A DNA stretch of 41,795 nt from Candidatus Obscuribacterales bacterium (GCA_021732025.1 JAKFVU010000022.1:1-41795); one strand, 5' to 3'; shown: positions 24,788 through 33,788, counted from the first letter of the stretch. Notes: a model not told the origin generated them from the sequence alone. Program-made: numbers and translations.

Positions 24788-27700
24788 TTAGGTGCCGTGA
24801 ATAGTCGAGTGAATGGTGGCCAGTAAACCGTCAATCTTAGTCAGGTCGGTTTGCTCTAAGAACACCGCCAGAATGCCTACTTCAACATCAGTGAGCACTG
24901 TAGTTTTCATGGTGTCGCCTTGATCGTTAGTGAGCTTGGTCAACAACACCATTTGTTTGAGCTTACCGATTTCTAGTTTTTTCGTGGCCAAGTTTGAGGT
25001 AGACAGTAGTGCTGTTGAAAGTGCACCAAGCATGTCCTTGTCCCAACCAGTGCCCACAGTTGAAGCAATGACGAGTCCGTCGTGGCCGACAATTAAACTG
25101 CCAGCAACGCCTTCGTAGGTGTCTATGGCGACGAGAATATTTCTAATTCCTTCGCCTCGAGCAGCACTAATAACTTTGGCTGTAGATAAACCACTACCTA
25201 GCTTTTTATTTTCTCCGCTCTTGATGATGTTCTCGACGGCCTTAACATCAAGCAGAAGTTTGCCGATGGTTTTCATGGTGCCGACGGCTTCTGGCGCTGA
25301 TTTGAGAGAGCCAGATCTAGTTGATAGGCGACCGAATTCTTTTACTTCTTTGTAGTCAGGCGAGCTCTTGTCGGGGCTGGCAGGTTTGCTTTCTGGCTTA
25401 GCATCAGCTTTGGCCTCGAGTTCGGCTTCAGCTTTGATTTCTTCGGCTTTTTCAGCACTCAGTGCTGGCATGTCACCAGTAGCGCGAGGTGATGCTGCCG
25501 GTGCAGAGGATGCCGCTACAGGAGGAGTTTCTTTTTCTTCTACTTTTTCTTGCGCTGCTGCGCCTTCTGGTAGTGCTTGCTTTAGCTTCGCTAGTGTTTC
25601 AGGGCTAACGTCTAACTGCTGATCATCGGTCAGACCTGAGAAGATGTTGTCGAGGTCTTCACCAAGAGTCTCACCAAAGAGGCTTTCTTCTTCGTCGCTG
25701 TCTTCATCTTCGTCGTCTTTAACTTCAGGTGTTGCTTTCGCTTCTGGTGCCTTAAGTACGTCTTTGACTTCTTTGAGCGCCTCAGCTGGAGCAAGATTAG
25801 AGAAGATGTCGTCGATTTCAGAATCAACTCCACCATCAAAGAGCGCTCCTTCAGCCTCCTCTTCTTCTTCTGGTTCGCTTTGAGTTTCTGGGGCTGCTTC
25901 TACATGATCTACGTGACGACTAACTTCTTGTTGCGCTTCTGGTGGAGCCAGTTCTGAGAAGATGTTGTCGATGTCCGAATCGAGGCCGCCATCGAAGAGG
26001 CTGCCTGAAATTTCTTCTTCTTCTTCTTCGTCAGCAACTTCTTGAACGGGCTCTGCTAATGCTTCAGCATCTTGAGCCGATTCGAGGGGCTCACTAAGTA
26101 ACGGGCTAAGATCAACTTCTATGGTCTTAGGAAATTCGAGGTCACTACTGAAATCTTGAGTAGCGATTTCAGGTTGCGACTCAGTTGTTCTCAAATCGGC
26201 GAAAAGATTATCAACATCACCACCAGCAGTTGCTTCTGCCGATTCGAGTAGATTCGCCAAAAATGGAACATCTGCTTCAGGAGCTGCTGCTGCTGTCAGT
26301 CTATCGCTAATACTAGAATGTCCAACTGCATGTTCGGGAGCACTTACTTCTGTTTTTGCAACTTCTGCAACTTCTGCTGCCAAGCTTTCTACTGCCAAGG
26401 ATTCTGCTACTACAGCTGCAGGAGCTTCTTCAACAACTGGTGGCGCAATTTCGAGGTGGCCTTCTTCTTTGAAGACAGTGTCTAAAACAAGTTCAACTGG
26501 TGGTGTCAGCGGTTGTGCTGGTTCTTGAACATGATCATCATCGAGTCGGTCTAGCAAACTCTTGAGGCTGTCTGGTTCACTTTGTGGAGTGGTATCAAGG
26601 GGCTGTTGCTTGAGCGATGTGCTCGACGAAAGTGATTGCAGCTTGGTGAAAGTACTGGTGTTGCGACGTTTCATCGCTTGCAGGCGAGTGCTAGAAGCGT
26701 TGGCAGACTGTTGGTCTACTGGTACCGCTTGGGCAGCTGGTGCCGGCTGTGCCGTGTCGGCGTTCAATTGACTTGGCTGCGAAGCCGCTTGAGCAGCAGC
26801 TTGCGGGCTAGCCTGTGAAGTAGCAGTGGCAACCGGATCGGCGGGAACTTGCTCTTTGGTGGTCTGGCTGGTTGAGCGGAAGGCGCCCATCATGCCACTA
26901 GACTGATCTTTTGCAGCTGTAGTAGTTGGTTCTGCGACTTCAGCTGCTGCTTCAAGTCTGTCAAGATTAGATTCAAGCCCCATTTCAAGGCTTGACTCAA
27001 GTGGTGCAAACTCAGGCTCGGCTGCTTCAACTTTGGCTGAAATAGCATCAGGTGCTGGGCTGGGTCGAAACTCGTTTACTTCTAATAAATCTTCACCAGC
27101 TACGGCTGCAGGTTCGTCACCTATGCGATCGAGTAGGCTGGCTAGGCTTCCCGACTCTTGGGATGGCTCGCTTGGCCTCTTCGGCATCTCTTTTGGCATC
27201 GAAGAAGGTGCAGTCAAAGTTTGCGAAGGATCTTGCAAACTGATAGCTTTCAAATTGGTCATTGTCGAACGTAAGCTGCGGCCATCTGCCTGTGCTTGAG
27301 CGTGTGACGCTGCTTTTTCCCACTTAATTTGGGTTTCAGGATCGACTTTTACTGCTTTCAAGCGACCTAGCTGGGCTTCTGCCACTTTGGCATCGGCAAA
27401 ACTGCTGATTTCTTCTGAATGCAATAAATTGATAATAGTCATCAATGACGCAAGGTTCATGACTGCAAGTTGGACGGCGTTAAAGTGCACCAACCAGTCT
27501 TGCTGAATGATGGCCATTGGGTCGCCGCTAAATAGATTGCCAAGGGTGCCCAGGAAACAGATCAGCGACGTCAACCATAAATAAGCGGCAATCTGCTGAA
27601 TAGTTGGGCAGGCACGATATTGATAAAAGGCGATAAATAGAGGTAGAAGAATCTGGGCCGGAATTACCCAAAGAAATGGCAGGTCAAAGGTCGTTCCGGT

Positions 27701-27796
27701 GCTGAACGGATTCAATCGAATCGCGATCATGATGACTGCTCCACCGACCAAAGCCAGCAAGCCTATCCAACTTTTCCGGAATTTGAGCCTGTGCAT
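24788..27796 (-). CDS. Membrane protein with long acidic disordered region and C-terminal Roadblock/LC7-like domain
   Basis: A 1002-aa protein of unusual layout. Residues 1 to about 125 hold four hydrophobic helices (about 10-27, 40-58, 67-86, 104-124). Residues about 130-835 are low-complexity, rich in A, E, S, P and Q, strongly acidic in runs (for example 589-595), and contain repeated short motifs. Residues about 840-1000 look like a Roadblock/LC7 domain: a helix, GEGIRNILVAIDTYEGVAGSLIVGHDGLVIAS strands, GALSTALLSTSNLA helix, then KQMVLLTKLTND. Roadblock proteins regulate small Ras-like GTPases or polarity (MglB) by dimerising. No small GTPase of the MglA type is in this window. It probably scaffolds a membrane-bound assembly. 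The domain call rests on pattern only; the TM region, disorder and repeats are seen directly. Confidence 0.75.
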   Translation of the reverse strand: MHRLKFRKSWIGLLALVGGAVIMIAIRLNPFSTGTTFDLPFLWVIPAQILLPLFIAFYQYRACPTIQQIAAYLWLTSLICFLGTLGNLFSGDPMAIIQQDWLVHFNAVQLAVMNLASLMTIINLLHSEEISSFADAKVAEAQLGRLKAVKVDPETQIKWEKAASHAQAQADGRSLRSTMTNLKAISLQDPSQTLTAPSSMPKEMPKRPSEPSQESGSLASLLDRIGDEPAAVAGEDLLEVNEFRPSPAPDAISAKVEAAEPEFAPLESSLEMGLESNLDRLEAAAEVAEPTTTAAKDQSSGMMGAFRSTSQTTKEQVPADPVATATSQASPQAAAQAASQPSQLNADTAQPAPAAQAVPVDQQSANASSTRLQAMKRRNTSTFTKLQSLSSSTSLKQQPLDTTPQSEPDSLKSLLDRLDDDHVQEPAQPLTPPVELVLDTVFKEEGHLEIAPPVVEEAPAAVVAESLAVESLAAEVAEVAKTEVSAPEHAVGHSSISDRLTAAAAPEADVPFLANLLESAEATAGGDVDNLFADLRTTESQPEIATQDFSSDLEFPKTIEVDLSPLLSEPLESAQDAEALAEPVQEVADEEEEEEISGSLFDGGLDSDIDNIFSELAPPEAQQEVSRHVDHVEAAPETQSEPEEEEEAEGALFDGGVDSEIDDIFSNLAPAEALKEVKDVLKAPEAKATPEVKDDEDEDSDEEESLFGETLGEDLDNIFSGLTDDQQLDVSPETLAKLKQALPEGAAAQEKVEEKETPPVAASSAPAASPRATGDMPALSAEKAEEIKAEAELEAKADAKPESKPASPDKSSPDYKEVKEFGRLSTRSGSLKSAPEAVGTMKTIGKLLLDVKAVENIIKSGENKKLGSGLSTAKVISAARGEGIRNILVAIDTYEGVAGSLIVGHDGLVIASTVGTGWDKDMLGALSTALLSTSNLATKKLEIGKLKQMVLLTKLTNDQGDTMKTTVLTDVEVGILAVFLEQTDLTKIDGLLATIHSTIHGT
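25607..26002 (-). repeat. Three coding repeats of an acidic LF-D-GG / ID-IFS-L motif
   Basis: Within the 1002-aa protein, units at residues 599-625, 651-677 and 705-730 share [SA]LFDGG(L/V)DS(D/E)ID(N/D)IFS(E/N)LAP or a drifted form, 52-54 residues apart, each preceded by an acidic run. A half copy (VDNLFADL) lies at 528-535. Confidence 0.85.
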
Positions 27797-27899
27797 GAAT
27801 CTTTGCTAGTCTACCTTTTCCCGTCTACTCTCTGTCCCAAGCTTTTTATACCCGGCGAAGCAATTACTAACAGCTCGGTGTACAAAAGCTTTCTAAAGC

Positions 27900-30449
27900 C
27901 TATAGTCTAAACGACGCAGCCAAATCGCGGTTCAAACTTTCACGAATGGTCGTAAGAACTTTGTCGATTTCTTCGTTAGTTAGTGTTTCGCTTGCATGTT
28001 GAAAGGTCAAGCGGCAGGTCATGGAAAACTTCTTTGATTCTTCTGAGGCTTTGTAAACACTGACCAGCTCGCTGCTTCGCAAATTTGAGCCAGCCACTTT
28101 CCAAATCAACTTTGAAACTTGTTCATATGAAACATCTTTATCGGTCGCATCAAAATCAGCTGTGATGTCTCGAACTATTTCAGGACTAGTGGCAATTCCA
28201 GCAAATTTCTTTTGTTTCCGCTCTTTCTTTAGTCGATCAATGTCAAGTTCAAAGACGAAGGCTTTCTCTCTTAGACCTTTGCTGTCGGCAAAACGAGGGT
28301 GAAGTTCACCGACGTAGCCAAGAGTAATATTGCTTTCAAACAAGCTCGTGCCAGCCTCTTTATTAGTATTAGGTTTGGCCGGCCGATTTAGACTTAGCAC
28401 TGCTGATCTATAAGGATGGAGCCAGGGCAAGGCGTTGCTTTCGCTCTCACTAAGAGAGCGCCAGGCTAGTTTGCGTTCGTCAATATTGAGAGCACTCAAC
28501 AAATTTTCAACCATGCCTTTAGCCAAGGCGTATTCCACTGCAGGAACGGTTTGATTGACTGTTTTAAACCGTTGCCCTGAAATTACTGCGGCCAGATGAT
28601 TATCTTCGCGCACCCCAGTACTCTTGTTGTCTTTTTGTTGATCTTTAAAGTAAACGCGGCCGTGTTCAAAGAGCCATACGTCTTTGCGTCCACGATCTTG
28701 GTTGTAGCCGCAAGCATTAATTAGACCTGGCACCAGGCTTTGACGCATCAGTTGGTGGTCTTTGGAGAGCGGGTTAAGCACTTCTACTGCTAGCTGCTTA
28801 TCAACGCCAGCTTGATCTTCAGGTACTAGACTAGAAAGCCAAGCTTCTGATAAACCCATGCCAGTCAAGGCATTTTTTGCTAAATCTAAACTGTCATCTG
28901 GTCTAGCCACAGCCATTGTCGCTGCTGGCATCGAAGGCACTATGGCATCGTAGCCATTGAGACGACAAACCTCTTCTATTAAATCGATTTCGCGTTTAAC
29001 GTCATCTTTGCGGAAGCTTGGCACGCTAACTGCAATCGCTTCGCCAGAGCCGCTCACCGTGAAGCCCAGAGGTGTGAGCAGGTCTTTGATGCGCTCGGCG
29101 CTAATTTCGAGGCCGAGAATGCGTTTGATTTGCGATGAGCGCAAGGTTAGTTGTCCCGGTTCGATTTTATTAGAACCAGCCTCGATTAGAGGGCCAACAA
29201 CAACTTTGCCTTCGTGGGCGCAGTACTTAGCAATTAAATATGCGGCACGTTCTGCCGCATGACGCACACTGGCTGGGTCGATACCGCGCTCAAAGCGCAG
29301 GCTGGCATCACTCGATAGGCCTAGCAAGCGCGAACCACGTCTCACTACAGCTGGTGCAAAGCAAGCTGCTTCTAAAACTAAACTGGTTGATTGGTCTGAT
29401 ATTTCGCTGTCTTTGCCGCCCATAACGCCGGCTACTCCGACAATTGAGTCTCCGTCGGCGATTGCTAACATCTCTCCAGTCAGTTGGCGCACCTTGCCAT
29501 CAATGGTGGTGATAGATTCGCTATCGACTGCTCGACGAACTGCCAAATTATCGCTCTTCAAGAGAGTGGCATCGTAGGCGTGCAGTGGTTGGCCAAGTTC
29601 GTGCATTACATAATTGGTGATATCAACTACGTTGTTTACTGTGCGCATTCCTATAGCTTCTAGGCGAGTAGCTATGGCGGGATGAGATGGTGCGATCTTG
29701 ACTCCTTCAATCACTCGTAGGGTGATGTAGGGACAATCACTTTCGTTCTCTAAAACCGCTTTGCTAAATTTGCTGCTTTGCTTTTGCTCGCCTAGAGTTT
29801 TGTTTAGATCTTCAAGCGACCAATCTGGTTTTTTCAGCGGACGTCCAAAAAGTGCTGCTACTTCACGGGCTAATCCCATCACTGAAAGAGCGTCTCCTCG
29901 GTTAGAGCGCGGCTCTACGTGCAAGATATAGTCAGCTTTTGTTGGTAGTAGGGGCATAACATCGCTGCCAATAGCTGGTTTATTGCCGTTCTTGTTTAAG
30001 ATCCAAATACCTTCGTCTTGCCCCGGATCTTGAAGATTTTTGGCGATTCCTAATTCAGGAGGAGAGCAGAGCATGCCATTAGATTTGACACCACGAATTG
30101 CTGAGGCTTTGATGAGCAAGGCCGAACCGTCGTGGCGGTTGACTACTTTGGCACCAGGTAAAGCAACGGGGATAAACTGACCGACTTCAATATTTTGTGC
30201 ACCACAGACGATATCTAGAGGCTCTTCGCCTTCTTTGATGCGGGTTTTCGTCAATCTAATTTTATCGGCATTGGGGTGCTGATGAATTTCAATTATCTCG
30301 CCAACAACAATAGGCCCTTCTAAATCGGGACCAATGATTGTTACTTCTTCTACTTCAAAGGCGCCCATTGTGAGCTTTTCGGCTACCTGCAGAGCGGTGA
30401 GTCCGCTCAGGTCGACAAACTCAGATAGCCAGTCGAACGAAAGTTTCAT
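27900..30449 (-). CDS. pheT: Phenylalanine-tRNA ligase beta subunit
   Basis: An 849-aa protein with the bacterial PheT layout: an N-terminal B1 tRNA-binding (EMAP-like) domain at about 40-150 (VVGEIIEIHQHPNADKIRL), the B3/B4 editing region (about 210-400, with GGKDSEISDQST), B5, a catalytic-like core, and a C-terminal FDX-ACB domain (from about 755, SPEIVRDITADFD) that contacts the tRNA anticodon stem. With PheS it forms the alpha2-beta2 synthetase charging tRNA-Phe. It starts immediately after the pheS stop (adjacent bases), so the two are translationally coupled. Length is slightly above the usual 790-810. Confidence 0.97.
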   Translation of the reverse strand: MKLSFDWLSEFVDLSGLTALQVAEKLTMGAFEVEEVTIIGPDLEGPIVVGEIIEIHQHPNADKIRLTKTRIKEGEEPLDIVCGAQNIEVGQFIPVALPGAKVVNRHDGSALLIKASAIRGVKSNGMLCSPPELGIAKNLQDPGQDEGIWILNKNGNKPAIGSDVMPLLPTKADYILHVEPRSNRGDALSVMGLAREVAALFGRPLKKPDWSLEDLNKTLGEQKQSSKFSKAVLENESDCPYITLRVIEGVKIAPSHPAIATRLEAIGMRTVNNVVDITNYVMHELGQPLHAYDATLLKSDNLAVRRAVDSESITTIDGKVRQLTGEMLAIADGDSIVGVAGVMGGKDSEISDQSTSLVLEAACFAPAVVRRGSRLLGLSSDASLRFERGIDPASVRHAAERAAYLIAKYCAHEGKVVVGPLIEAGSNKIEPGQLTLRSSQIKRILGLEISAERIKDLLTPLGFTVSGSGEAIAVSVPSFRKDDVKREIDLIEEVCRLNGYDAIVPSMPAATMAVARPDDSLDLAKNALTGMGLSEAWLSSLVPEDQAGVDKQLAVEVLNPLSKDHQLMRQSLVPGLINACGYNQDRGRKDVWLFEHGRVYFKDQQKDNKSTGVREDNHLAAVISGQRFKTVNQTVPAVEYALAKGMVENLLSALNIDERKLAWRSLSESESNALPWLHPYRSAVLSLNRPAKPNTNKEAGTSLFESNITLGYVGELHPRFADSKGLREKAFVFELDIDRLKKERKQKKFAGIATSPEIVRDITADFDATDKDVSYEQVSKLIWKVAGSNLRSSELVSVYKASEESKKFSMTCRLTFQHASETLTNEEIDKVLTTIRESLNRDLAASFRL

Positions 30450-31490
30450 TTAGAACTGCTCCAAAAAACGCATGTCATTTGTATAGAAATTGCGAATGTC
30501 GTTGATGTCATATTTCAGCATAGCGAGGCGTTCTAAGCCCATACCAAAGGCAAAACCGCTCCACTCTTCTGGGTCAATTCCTACGCCTTTGAGGACATTA
30601 GGATCAACCATGCCGCAACCGAGAAGCTCTAACCAACCGCGACCGCCGCAGGTTTTGCAACCCTTGCCGCTACAGAATGGACATTCACTATCGAGTTCGG
30701 CGCTTGGTTCAGTGAAGGGAAAGAAATCTGGACGAAAGCGAATCTTCACGGGCTTTTTGAAAAGAGCTTGAATAAATGCAGAAAGCGTTCCTTTGAGTTG
30801 CCCAAAATTGACGTCTTTGTCAATCAAAAGGCCTTCCACCTGGTGAAAGAGTGGATATTTACGAGCATTCACTTCTTCATTGCGATAGACCCGGCCTGGG
30901 GCAATGATGCGCAGTGGTGGCTTGGTGTTTTCCATTACACGAATCTGCACAGTTGATGTTTGGCTGCGCAGCAAACTGGATGGGCCAATATTTGTATAAA
31001 AAGTATCTTGCTCATCGCGCGCCGGGTGCGATGCTGGAGTGTTTAAGGCATCGAAATTGTAGTAGTCAGTTTCAACTTCTGGGCCATCAGCTACGGTGAA
31101 GCCCATGCTGTAAAAGATGCTGATAATTTCGTTGCTTATTTGACTAAGTGGGTGGGTGTGACCACTGAGATATCTAGTGCCAGGGATGGTGACGTCGATA
31201 GATTCTTTAGCCAGGCGCTGATCGAGGGCGCTGTCATAGAGATGACTGCGTTTGCTGTCATGAGCTTGTTCTATTTGTAGTTTCGCCTGATTGCCCAGTT
31301 GCCCAGCTTTGGGACGAATAGCTTTGTCTAGACTGGCTAGGCCGCGCAGCATGACCGTTAGCTCGCCTTCGCGACCGAGATATTGCACCCTGAAATTTTC
31401 AAGGCTATCTAAATCGCTTGCACTTTCAATGGCAGCAAGAGCGCTGCCAACCAGAGTGTTTATCTTAGTTTCGAATTCTTGAGCGTCCAT
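30450..31490 (-). CDS. pheS: Phenylalanine-tRNA ligase alpha subunit
   Basis: A 346-aa class II synthetase catalytic subunit. It has an N-terminal coiled-coil arm (1 to about 90), HPLSQ, motif 2 region APGRVYRNEEVNARK (197-211), and motif 3 GFAFGMGLERLAML near the C-terminus. A four-cysteine cluster C270, C273, C278, C281 (ECPFCSGKGCKTCGGRGW) lies just before LELLGCGM and could bind zinc, as seen in some bacterial PheS. pheT follows without a gap. The 5' leader between this gene and the divergent NUDIX gene is about 170 bases; I do not see a T-box or a Phe-rich attenuator in it. Confidence 0.97.
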   Translation of the reverse strand: MDAQEFETKINTLVGSALAAIESASDLDSLENFRVQYLGREGELTVMLRGLASLDKAIRPKAGQLGNQAKLQIEQAHDSKRSHLYDSALDQRLAKESIDVTIPGTRYLSGHTHPLSQISNEIISIFYSMGFTVADGPEVETDYYNFDALNTPASHPARDEQDTFYTNIGPSSLLRSQTSTVQIRVMENTKPPLRIIAPGRVYRNEEVNARKYPLFHQVEGLLIDKDVNFGQLKGTLSAFIQALFKKPVKIRFRPDFFPFTEPSAELDSECPFCSGKGCKTCGGRGWLELLGCGMVDPNVLKGVGIDPEEWSGFAFGMGLERLAMLKYDINDIRNFYTNDMRFLEQF

Positions 31491-31613
31491 CTTGCAAACC
31501 TGAGTAATGTTGAGCCTTTCCGCCGAGCTTTTGTTTAGATTAGCAGATGAGTCTGGCAGACTACCTTGGAAAGCTCACAGTCGTTGCGATTTGCAATTTT
31601 TCTAGACAGAAAT

Positions 31614-31622
31614 TGTCATAAT
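31614..31622 (+). promoter_or_regulatory. Possible extended -10 promoter for the NUDIX gene
   Basis: TGTCATAAT is one base off the extended -10 consensus and lies about 40 bases before the likely start. TTGCAA at 31591-31596 is a possible -35, but the 20-base spacer is long. Confidence 0.35.
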
Positions 31623-31660
31623 ATATAAGTGTCTTCACTTGAAGCATTTTGGGAGTCACT

Positions 31661-32140
31661 TTGCCAAGACCTAGATTCAAAAATACTAAGCGATCAACGC
31701 AGAACATTCCGACTACTCGCATTTCAGTAATCGTAGTCGAGGGTGAGCAGATCTTGCTGGTTAAGCACCGCAAGGGAAACCGGCAATATTGGGTGTTGCC
31801 TGGCGGTCGTCTTGAGTATGGCGAGACATTTGAAGAATGTGCTGTGCGCGAAATGAAAGAAGAAACAGGCCTAGACGTTAAAGTCGATGAGTTTGTTTTC
31901 CTTTCTGAAGCAATTGCACCCGATCGCTCAAGACATATTGTCAACGTCTATCTCACCGCTCATGTCGTGGGCGGTATTTTGAAGTTAGGTGACGAGCCCG
32001 TTCTCGCTGCTGTTGACTACCTGCCAATCAAAGATCTTCCTTCCCTCACACTCTTCCCGCCTGTGGGCAAAACTGTGATCGATTCGTTACCTAGCTCAAC
32101 CAAAGGGTGCATCAGGTATCTTGGCAATCTTTGGGTGTAG
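31661..32140 (+). CDS. NUDIX family hydrolase
   Basis: A 159-aa protein with a complete Nudix box (residues about 49-71: G-x5-E-x7-REMKEETGL), preceded by KGNRQYWVLPGG. It would hydrolyse a nucleoside diphosphate linked to another group; the substrate is not predictable, though the layout is like MutT/ADP-ribose-type housekeeping members. No ATG is available at the 5' end. I chose TTG at 31661, which has GGAG (31652-31655) five bases upstream; TTG at 31649 would add four residues. It is divergent from pheS. A small basic-protein gene follows 41 bases downstream. Confidence 0.88.
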   Translation: MPRPRFKNTKRSTQNIPTTRISVIVVEGEQILLVKHRKGNRQYWVLPGGRLEYGETFEECAVREMKEETGLDVKVDEFVFLSEAIAPDRSRHIVNVYLTAHVVGGILKLGDEPVLAAVDYLPIKDLPSLTLFPPVGKTVIDSLPSSTKGCIRYLGNLWV

Positions 32141-32181
32141 TATCATGCTCCACTCAATATAAAAGTTAGGGAGATCCAGAA

Positions 32182-32346
32182 ATGGCTCAGCAAAAAGGCA
32201 TGAAAAGAGCAGTCAAGGTAGCTGAAAGAGCTCGCAAGAAAGTTGTGGCACAGAAAGCTGCTGTTGTTCGCCAAGTAAAGAAGCTTGTGAAAGAAGCCAC
32301 CCAGGCTGAAACCAAGCCAGCAAAAGCTAAGAAAGCCGCTAAGTAA
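32182..32346 (+). CDS. 54-aa lysine/alanine-rich basic protein
   Basis: A short gene with AGGGAG (32168-32173) eight bases before an ATG. The product has 14 Lys, 4 Arg and only 3 Glu among 54 residues, 13 Ala, no aromatic residues and no Cys. Residues 1-40 look helical (KRAVKVAERARKKVVAQKAA), and the last 14 (KPAKAKKAAK end) resemble histone H1/AlgP-like tails. It is followed by a strong intrinsic terminator, so it has a well-defined 3' end and may be well expressed. A DNA- or RNA-binding role is inferred from composition only. It is not a ribosomal protein I recognise. Confidence 0.72.
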   Translation: MAQQKGMKRAVKVAERARKKVVAQKAAVVRQVKKLVKEATQAETKPAKAKKAAK

Positions 32347-32400
32347 CTTAAGTAACTAGCTTATTTCGGTTACCTCGGTTACGCATCCGGCAGCATTATT

Positions 32401-32442
32401 ACTTCCTCCAGTACCAGAAGTTGTACATGGGGGAAGTTTTTT
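32401..32442 (+). terminator. Intrinsic terminator after the 54-aa gene
   Basis: ACTTCCTCC pairs with GGGGGAAGT (one T-G wobble), and an inner GTAC/GTAC stem extends the hairpin. T6 follows directly. It closes the plus-strand transcript before the convergent obg. Confidence 0.88.
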
Positions 32443-32453
32443 GTGCCTTTAAC

Positions 32454-33788
32454 TTACTGCATGCCTTCGCCGAAGGTGAAGATTACACCGCCGACAGTGA
32501 CGTCGGTTCCCGGCTCAGCCCCAGCTTCTATTAAGGCGTCAATCACACCCATTGCTCGTAGGCGCTGCCAAAGGCTGAAGAGTGATTCGGGCTCTTTCAG
32601 GTTAGTGACCTGAATGATGCGATCGACTCGGTCGCTTTCAACCAAGAGGCCGCCTTTGACCTTTATTACTTCAAAGCCCGTGCTGCCGTGATCAACAGCA
32701 GCTTCGTCTTCTTCGATGTGAGCTGGTTCTTCGGCTGCCGCTAATTCTTTTAGTCGAGCGACTAATTTGCCCGTTAATTCAAGCAATTCAGGCACACCTA
32801 CTCGTGAGTAAGCCGACATCAAAAAGACAGTCTCTTTGAGCTTTAGATCGTCCTCGTAGACGGTTTTTGGTTTGCCATTAGCAAGTGCTGCAACTAGTTT
32901 TTCTTTGATCGCTAAGCTCTCATCTTCCATCATCATTTCTGACTTATTGAGAACCACCAGCTGAGGCAGTGAGCTCAAGTCTTTGTCGTACAAAGCTAGC
33001 TCGTTGTTGATTGTTTGCCAGTCGGCTACAGGGTCGGCCGAGGTTATATCAACCATGTGAATGAGAAGCCGGGTGCGCTCCACATGCCTGAGAAAATTGT
33101 GACCCAGGCCGATACCTTGAGAGGCACCTTCGATGAGGCCGGGGATGTCGGCCATGACAAAGCCGTTGCCGCGTTCGGGCTTAACCACCCCAAGGTTGGG
33201 CTCTAAGGTGGTAAAAGGGTAATCAGCTATCTTGGGTTTTGCCCTCGTAGCGGCCGCCAGAAGGGTCGATTTGCCCGCATTAGGCATGCCTATGATGCCA
33301 ACGTCAGCTAGCAATTTCAGGGTCAGCTGCAGGCGTCTAGCTATGCCTGGTTGACCGGGTTCGCAGTAATGTGGCGCCCGCTTGGTTGGGGTAGCTAGTT
33401 CACAGTTGCCTTTACCGCCGTAGCCGCCTTCGGCCACCATGACCTTTTGTTTGTCTTTGATCAAGTCGGCAATGATGCGGTCAGTGCTCAAATCTTTCAC
33501 GACTGTTCCTACCGGAACTTTGATAATGATGTCGTTGCCAGCTTTGCCGTGGCAGTTTTTGTTGGCCCCTTTGACACCCGGTTGGGCCTCAAATTTTTGT
33601 TTGAAGCGAAAATCGACCAATGTGCTGAGGTCATTAGTGGCTTCTAGATAAACGCTGCCGCCGCGACCGCCGTTGCCTCCGTAGGGCCCACCCATGGGCT
33701 CATACTTCTCTTTGCGCCACATCACAGCACCGTTACCACCGTCTCCCGACAGCACTTCTATTTCTACTTGGTCAATCAGTTGGCTCAT
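32454..33788 (-). CDS. obg: GTPase Obg/CgtA
   Basis: A 444-aa ribosome-assembly and stress GTPase. It has the N-terminal glycine-rich Obg fold (1 to about 160, GGNGGRGGSVYLEA), a G domain with G1 GMPNAGKS (167-174), switch region YPFTTLEPNLG, G3 DIPG (214-217) and G4 NKSE (281-284), and a C-terminal OCT domain (about 370-444, from FEVIKVKGG). G4 normally reads NKxD; Glu replaces the Asp that reads guanine, a conservative but notable change. It starts at ATG 33788 within an 11-bp tandem duplication. Divergent from the PC4-like gene. Confidence 0.96.
   Translation of the reverse strand: MSQLIDQVEIEVLSGDGGNGAVMWRKEKYEPMGGPYGGNGGRGGSVYLEATNDLSTLVDFRFKQKFEAQPGVKGANKNCHGKAGNDIIIKVPVGTVVKDLSTDRIIADLIKDKQKVMVAEGGYGGKGNCELATPTKRAPHYCEPGQPGIARRLQLTLKLLADVGIIGMPNAGKSTLLAAATRAKPKIADYPFTTLEPNLGVVKPERGNGFVMADIPGLIEGASQGIGLGHNFLRHVERTRLLIHMVDITSADPVADWQTINNELALYDKDLSSLPQLVVLNKSEMMMEDESLAIKEKLVAALANGKPKTVYEDDLKLKETVFLMSAYSRVGVPELLELTGKLVARLKELAAAEEPAHIEEDEAAVDHGSTGFEVIKVKGGLLVESDRVDRIIQVTNLKEPESLFSLWQRLRAMGVIDALIEAGAEPGTDVTVGGVIFTFGEGMQ

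Noticed and set aside
25368..25883. Plus-strand Ser/Ala-rich frames opposite the Roadblock protein.
   Set aside because: They are reverse complements of the repetitive Glu/Ala codons on the minus strand and low-complexity throughout.
25607..26002. Possible CRISPR-like or DNA-level repeat array.
   Set aside because: The repeats are in the protein reading frame with diverged codons, so selection is at the peptide level.
31491..31660. T-box or Phe leader attenuator before pheS.
   Set aside because: No Phe-codon-rich leader, no T-box sequence and no terminator/antiterminator pair is visible.
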